From assembly GCF_006151785.1 (NCBI RefSeq), contig NZ_VDDD01000021.1, positions 1-34,647 of the forward strand: DNA of 34,647 bases. The letters are read 5' to 3'. The notes under the pieces are model-generated. The model was given only the letters and a program-made list of their open reading frames with translations. It ran no database searches and was not told where the DNA came from. The stretch comes from Paracoccus marcusii (GTDB lineage Bacteria > Pseudomonadota > Alphaproteobacteria > Rhodobacterales > Rhodobacteraceae). Made by a program: the position numbers and the translations under genes. Shown here one piece after another: positions 31,670 to 34,647 of this stretch (its first letter is position 1; the number at the start of each line of letters is the position of its first letter).

Positions 31670-32973
31670 TCCGCGTTCTGCTGATCCTGTTGGCACTGGC
31701 GGCCCCCGTGGCCGCCCAAGTCGCCGATCCGTCAGCACCGTCGACGCCAAGCGGCGCAATCTCGACACATGACAATCGGGCGACGGACCTGGCAATCCTG
31801 TCGAGGATTTCCAGCATCCTCGCGCAAGTCCCTGAATTCGATGGCGTCCGTGCCAGCGTCGATGCGGGGATCGTGACGCTGGTCGGCGAGGTGACCGAAC
31901 AGCAGACCATCTCGCGCCTTGAATCGCTGCTGGCGCGCGTCGAGGGGGTCGTCGCGATCGAGGATCAGGTTACCCTGTCTACAGACCTGGGCACGCGGCT
32001 GGTCTCGGTCCGCGACAGGTTTCAGTCACGCCTGACCGCGGTCATCGCGGGCCTGCCCTTCATGGCACTGGGCCTGGCCGTGGGGGCGATAATCGTGCTG
32101 GCCGGCGGCTGGTTGTCGCGGCGAGAACGAACCCTGTCGGGGATCGCACCGAACCCCTTCATCGCCGGATTTCTGGCGCAGACGATCCGGCTGACCGCAT
32201 GGATCGTGGCGCTTGTCGTGGCGCTGGACCTGATGGGCGCGCGGGCTCTGTTGGGGACATTGCTGGGTGCGGCGGGTATCTTCGGCCTGTCGCTGTCCTT
32301 TGCCGCCCGCGATACGATCGAAGGATTCGTGGCCACGATGCTGCTGTCGCTGCGCCAACCCTTCAACCCGAACGACCTGATCGAAGTGAACGGCCTGCGC
32401 GGTCGGGTGATCCGCCTGACCAGCCGCGGCACCACCCTGCTGACGCTGGACGGCAATCACATCCGCATCCCGAACCAGATCATCTACAAGGCCGTCCTGA
32501 CCAATTACACGCGCAACCCCGAACGCCGGTTCATGGTCGACCTGACCATCGACCCCGGCGCCGATCTGGGCCGCGCGCGCGATCTGGTGCTCAGGGCGCT
32601 GGCGGGGATGGATTTCGTGCTGAAGCGTCCCGAACCCGTTGCCTGGCTGGATGCCCAGGGGCCGGATCACGTGGTCATCCGCGCCGGGGGGTGGGTCTCG
32701 CAGGACGGCACCGATTTCGACCTGGCGCGCGGAGAGGCGTTTCGCCTGCTGCGCCATGCGCTGGACAGCAAGGGCTATCTGGTGCCGGAACCCGTCCACC
32801 GCATCCGCCTGGAACAGCCCGAGGCGGAGGCGCGTCCAAGCCCTGCCCGCCCCTCACGCCCCGCCGATGCGCGCCTGTCCGACCTGAACCCCGACGCCGC
32901 GTTCGAGGAGATGGTCGAACGGGGTCGCATCGATGACGGGCGCGACCTGCTCAGCCCGACGCCACGGACCTAG
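31666..32973 (+). CDS. Mechanosensitive (MscS-type) channel with BON domain
   Basis: A 435-aa protein. A signal peptide (MIRVLLILLALAAPVAAQV) is followed by a periplasmic BON domain at about 42-106 (RASVDAGIVTLVGEVTEQQT, then SLLARVEGVVAIEDQV). Three helices occupy about 125-215, the pore helix carrying GAAGIFGLSLSFAARDTIEGF, then the MscS beta domain FNPNDLIEVNGLRGRVIRLTSRGTTLLTLDGNHIRIPNQ and a cytoplasmic tail of about 50 Pro/Ala-rich residues. It opens under membrane tension to release solutes; BON is a lipid/envelope-binding module. Coupled to kdsA by ATGA, and its stop shares CTAG with the convergent flavoprotein. Confidence 0.92.
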   Translation: MIRVLLILLALAAPVAAQVADPSAPSTPSGAISTHDNRATDLAILSRISSILAQVPEFDGVRASVDAGIVTLVGEVTEQQTISRLESLLARVEGVVAIEDQVTLSTDLGTRLVSVRDRFQSRLTAVIAGLPFMALGLAVGAIIVLAGGWLSRRERTLSGIAPNPFIAGFLAQTIRLTAWIVALVVALDLMGARALLGTLLGAAGIFGLSLSFAARDTIEGFVATMLLSLRQPFNPNDLIEVNGLRGRVIRLTSRGTTLLTLDGNHIRIPNQIIYKAVLTNYTRNPERRFMVDLTIDPGADLGRARDLVLRALAGMDFVLKRPEPVAWLDAQGPDHVVIRAGGWVSQDGTDFDLARGEAFRLLRHALDSKGYLVPEPVHRIRLEQPEAEARPSPARPSRPADARLSDLNPDAAFEEMVERGRIDDGRDLLSPTPRT

Positions 32974-34139
32974 GCGGCGCGCCCGGCGGCATCCGCTGAC
33001 GCCCAGGCCCACTGAAAATTATAGCCGCCCAGCCACCCCGTCACGTCGACGCATTCGCCGATGAACGCCAGACCGGGCACTTGGCGCGCCTGCATGGTCC
33101 GCGCGTCCAGATCGCGGGTATCCACGCCGCCCAAGGTGACTTCGGCGGTGCGATAGCCTTCGGTCCCCACGGGTCGGACCTGCCACCGGTTCACGCGCGC
33201 GCCCAGCGCGTCCAGCCGGGCGTTCGGCTGATCGGCCAGCCGCGCCTGTGCCAAGCCCGCGTCCGCCGCCACGGATTGCGCAAGGCGTTCCGGCAGCATC
33301 TGGGCCAGGACGGTCGCCACCTGCGCCTTGCCGCCGCGTGCGGCCTTCAGGTCGGCGGCGATGTCGCGGTCGGGCGCAAGATCGATGGTCAGCACCTCGC
33401 CCGCCTGCCAGAAGCTTGAGATCTGCAGGATCACCGGGCCGCTCAGCCCGCGATGCGTGAACAGCAGCGCGTCGCGAAAGCTGCCCCTGCCATGCGTGAT
33501 CCGCGCCTCGACCGACAGCCCGGCCAGCGGACGGCACAGCGCCAGATCCTGTTCCGCAAAGGTCAGCGGCACCAGCGCGGGCCGCGTTTCGACAAGCCGC
33601 AACCCGAACTGGCGCGCCAGATCATAGCCCAGCCCCGTCGCCCCGATCTTGGGAATCGACTTTCCGCCCGTCGCGACGACGACCCGACCCGTGCTGATCG
33701 ACCCGCCGGAGGTCGCGACCACGAACCGATCACCATCCTTGCTGACGCCGTCGATGCGCGTGCCAAGGCGCAGGTCCGCCCCGGCCATGCGGTCCAGCAG
33801 CATGTCGGTGATCTGCGTGGCCTTGCCGTCACAGAACAGCTGGCCCTGGGTCTTTTCGTGCCAAGCGATTCCCGCCCGGTCGACCAGATCGACGAAGGCC
33901 TGCGGACGATACCGCGCCAGGGCACTGGCTGCGAAGCGCGGGTTGTCCGACAGGAAACGGTCCGGCCCGGTCGCGAGGTTGGTGAAATTGCACCGCCCGC
34001 CGCCGGAAATGCGGATCTTTTCGGCGGGCGTCGGCGCATGATCCAGCACCACGACCCGCCTGCCCTGCGCGACGGCAGAGCCTGCGCAGAACAATCCGGC
34101 CGCCCCGGCCCCCAGAATGACGATATCGGCGTGTTCCAT
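32970..34139 (-). CDS. BaiN/HI0933-type FAD-dependent oxidoreductase
   Basis: A 389-aa two-dinucleotide-binding-domain flavoprotein. MEHADIVILGAGAAGLFCA (Rossmann G-x-G-x-x-G), RISGGGRCNFTN and VVVATGGKSIPKIGATGLGYDLA are HI0933/YhiN hallmarks. GECVDVTGWLGGYNFQWAWASA closes the FAD site. Substrate unknown in most bacteria; BaiN itself reduces bile-acid intermediates in clostridia. ATG 34139 begins the Rossmann strand; the frame extends across tRNA-Gln on the other strand, which cannot be coding. About 94 nt separate it from the tRNA. Confidence 0.93.
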   Translation of the reverse strand: MEHADIVILGAGAAGLFCAGSAVAQGRRVVVLDHAPTPAEKIRISGGGRCNFTNLATGPDRFLSDNPRFAASALARYRPQAFVDLVDRAGIAWHEKTQGQLFCDGKATQITDMLLDRMAGADLRLGTRIDGVSKDGDRFVVATSGGSISTGRVVVATGGKSIPKIGATGLGYDLARQFGLRLVETRPALVPLTFAEQDLALCRPLAGLSVEARITHGRGSFRDALLFTHRGLSGPVILQISSFWQAGEVLTIDLAPDRDIAADLKAARGGKAQVATVLAQMLPERLAQSVAADAGLAQARLADQPNARLDALGARVNRWQVRPVGTEGYRTAEVTLGGVDTRDLDARTMQARQVPGLAFIGECVDVTGWLGGYNFQWAWASADAAGRAA

Positions 34140-34233
34140 GGCGCGTCGATACCGGGGCTTTGGGACGGGGGCAAGATTTCTGCATTTTTCGTCTTGCACC
34201 CATCTGCGGGCTTGGGTAATCACCCTCCACAGT

Positions 34234-34308
34234 TGGGGCGTGGCCAAGTGGTAAGGCATCGGTTTTTGGTACCGTGTACCGTAGGTTCGAATCCTACCGC
34301 CCCAGCCA
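34234..34308 (+). tRNA. tRNA-Gln (anticodon TTG)
   Basis: Acceptor TGGGGCG (34234-34240) pairs with CGCCCCA (34298-34304), discriminator G34305, and CCA is encoded at 34306-34308. The D-arm holds GGTAAGGC, the anticodon loop is TTTTGGT giving TTG for Gln, and the T-loop is GGTTCGAATCC. No promoter is obvious. The 3' end is the expected attachment site for a tRNA-specific integrase, and an integrase start follows 116 bp downstream. Confidence 0.95.
34285..34308 (+). other. Probable attachment site (attL/attB) in the tRNA-Gln 3' end
   Basis: The T-arm and acceptor end of the tRNA, with CCA, lie directly before an integrase N-terminus on the same strand. This is the usual layout of tRNA-integrated islands. 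No duplicate of this segment is visible because the island runs off the window, so this is inference from context. Confidence 0.4.
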
Positions 34309-34423
34309 ACATCGTCTAAAATATTGGAAGATAAGCAGGTAGCAGCCGCCAGGCACGCTATCGGACCGATGTCCTCCATGCCTGTCCTCCAGACCTACCG
34401 CGCCCCAGCTTCGAGGGCCACGA

Positions 34424-34575
34424 ATGGGCATCGCACACTTTGTCTTTCGCCGGGCCGCTATCTACACATGGCGCCGTCGCATTCCCACACGTATCGGTTG
34501 CGAAAGCCTCCACCTTCAGGTCGGTCTGGGAACGGCCTGTCCGGCAACCGCACGGCGCCTCGCGGGCATCCTGAC
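34424..34575 (+). pseudogene. N-terminal fragment of a tyrosine-recombinase-type integrase, interrupted by an insertion element
   Basis: The open frame begins ATG 34424 with GAGGG upstream. It encodes MGIAHFVFRRAAIYTWRRRIP (Phe-Arg-Arg-x-x-x-Tyr-x-x-Arg-Arg-x-x-Pro), then LHLQVGLGTACPATARRLAGILT. This is the N-terminal arm-binding/DUF6538-like segment of phage-type integrases, where an L-G-T-x-x-x-x-x-A-R-R pattern follows the first strands. After about 50 codons the frame runs into the probable IS end at about 34576 and stops at 34615 within it, so core-binding and catalytic domains are missing. Proposed as the integrase of an island at tRNA-Gln; length is short but the pattern is specific. 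Confidence 0.6.
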
Positions 34576-34647
34576 TGTTGATTTCCACCCAGAACTGAGC
34601 CGGGTAAGCGCATAATTTCCACTGAGAAGTGAGCCATGTGAACCTTC
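34576..34647. mobile_element. Left end of a probable IS21-family element (runs off the window)
   Basis: From TGTTG at 34576 begin two related 21-bp blocks, 34581-34601 and 34615-34635, identical at 18 of 21 positions and 34 bp apart. Each starts ATTTCCAC and ends TGAGCC. Multiple imperfect terminal repeats beginning with TG are a hallmark of IS21 (istA/istB) ends. The transposase genes and target duplication lie beyond the window edge, so the family is inferred from the repeat design and composition. Confidence 0.5.

Overview
The window looks like chromosomal DNA of a GC-rich alphaproteobacterium of the Rhodobacteraceae, most likely Paracoccus or a close relative. This is inferred from gene content and protein style (ThyX, SdhE, ErpA next to dgt, TAXI-type TRAP transporter, CsbD-like/entericidin proteins, ABC capsule export), not from a marker gene. 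About 33 protein genes are supported. Most are ordinary core genes, packed tightly with many 1-4 nt overlaps. There is one tRNA, one strong small-RNA candidate, and the edge of a genomic island at the right end. Left part (1-8.4 kb): the tail of an unknown gene; a VOC-fold protein; a PepSY / response regulator / histidine kinase operon whose upstream region carries 11-bp-phased direct repeats (probable operator) and, divergently, a secreted RTX calcium-binding protein; thyX; lactoylglutathione lyase; a MarR regulator; an XRE regulator overlapping sdhE; an aspartate-type aminotransferase; a host-attachment-family protein; and a 25-codon membrane peptide gene downstream of bdhA. Middle (8.4-21.6 kb): 3-hydroxybutyrate dehydrogenase; a probable ~75-nt sRNA with a near-consensus promoter and a hairpin-T9 terminator; an orphan YejA-like peptide-binding protein translationally coupled to an entericidin-like lipoprotein and a CsbD-like acidic protein; a short BCCT transporter; a CDF metal exporter; xth; a small exported protein; an ErpA-type Fe-S carrier; dgt; OsmC; a transglutaminase-like protein lacking the usual catalytic His; prfC; and a 471-aa protein of unknown function. 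Right part (21.6-34.6 kb): a minus-strand operon of TAXI solute-binding protein, fused TRAP permease, UspA and fhs (formate-tetrahydrofolate ligase); a family-4-like uracil-DNA glycosylase; a plus-strand operon kpsT-kpsE-kdsA-mscS (capsule export ATPase, polysaccharide co-polymerase, Kdo-8-P synthase and a BON-MscS channel) without kpsM; a BaiN/HI0933-type flavoprotein; then tRNA-Gln(TTG) followed by the N-terminus of a tyrosine-recombinase-like integrase that is cut off by the end of a probable IS21-family element. Working together: the TCS/PepSY/RTX locus looks like an envelope- or calcium-related module. The TRAP-UspA-fhs operon couples uptake of an unknown organic acid to one-carbon metabolism. 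The kps operon exports a Kdo-linked polysaccharide, with an osmotic-safety channel co-expressed. The most promising undescribed elements are the sRNA beside bdhA, the 25-aa membrane peptide, the binding protein/entericidin/CsbD-like triad, and the tRNA-Gln island junction. No complete novel defence or mobile system is visible.
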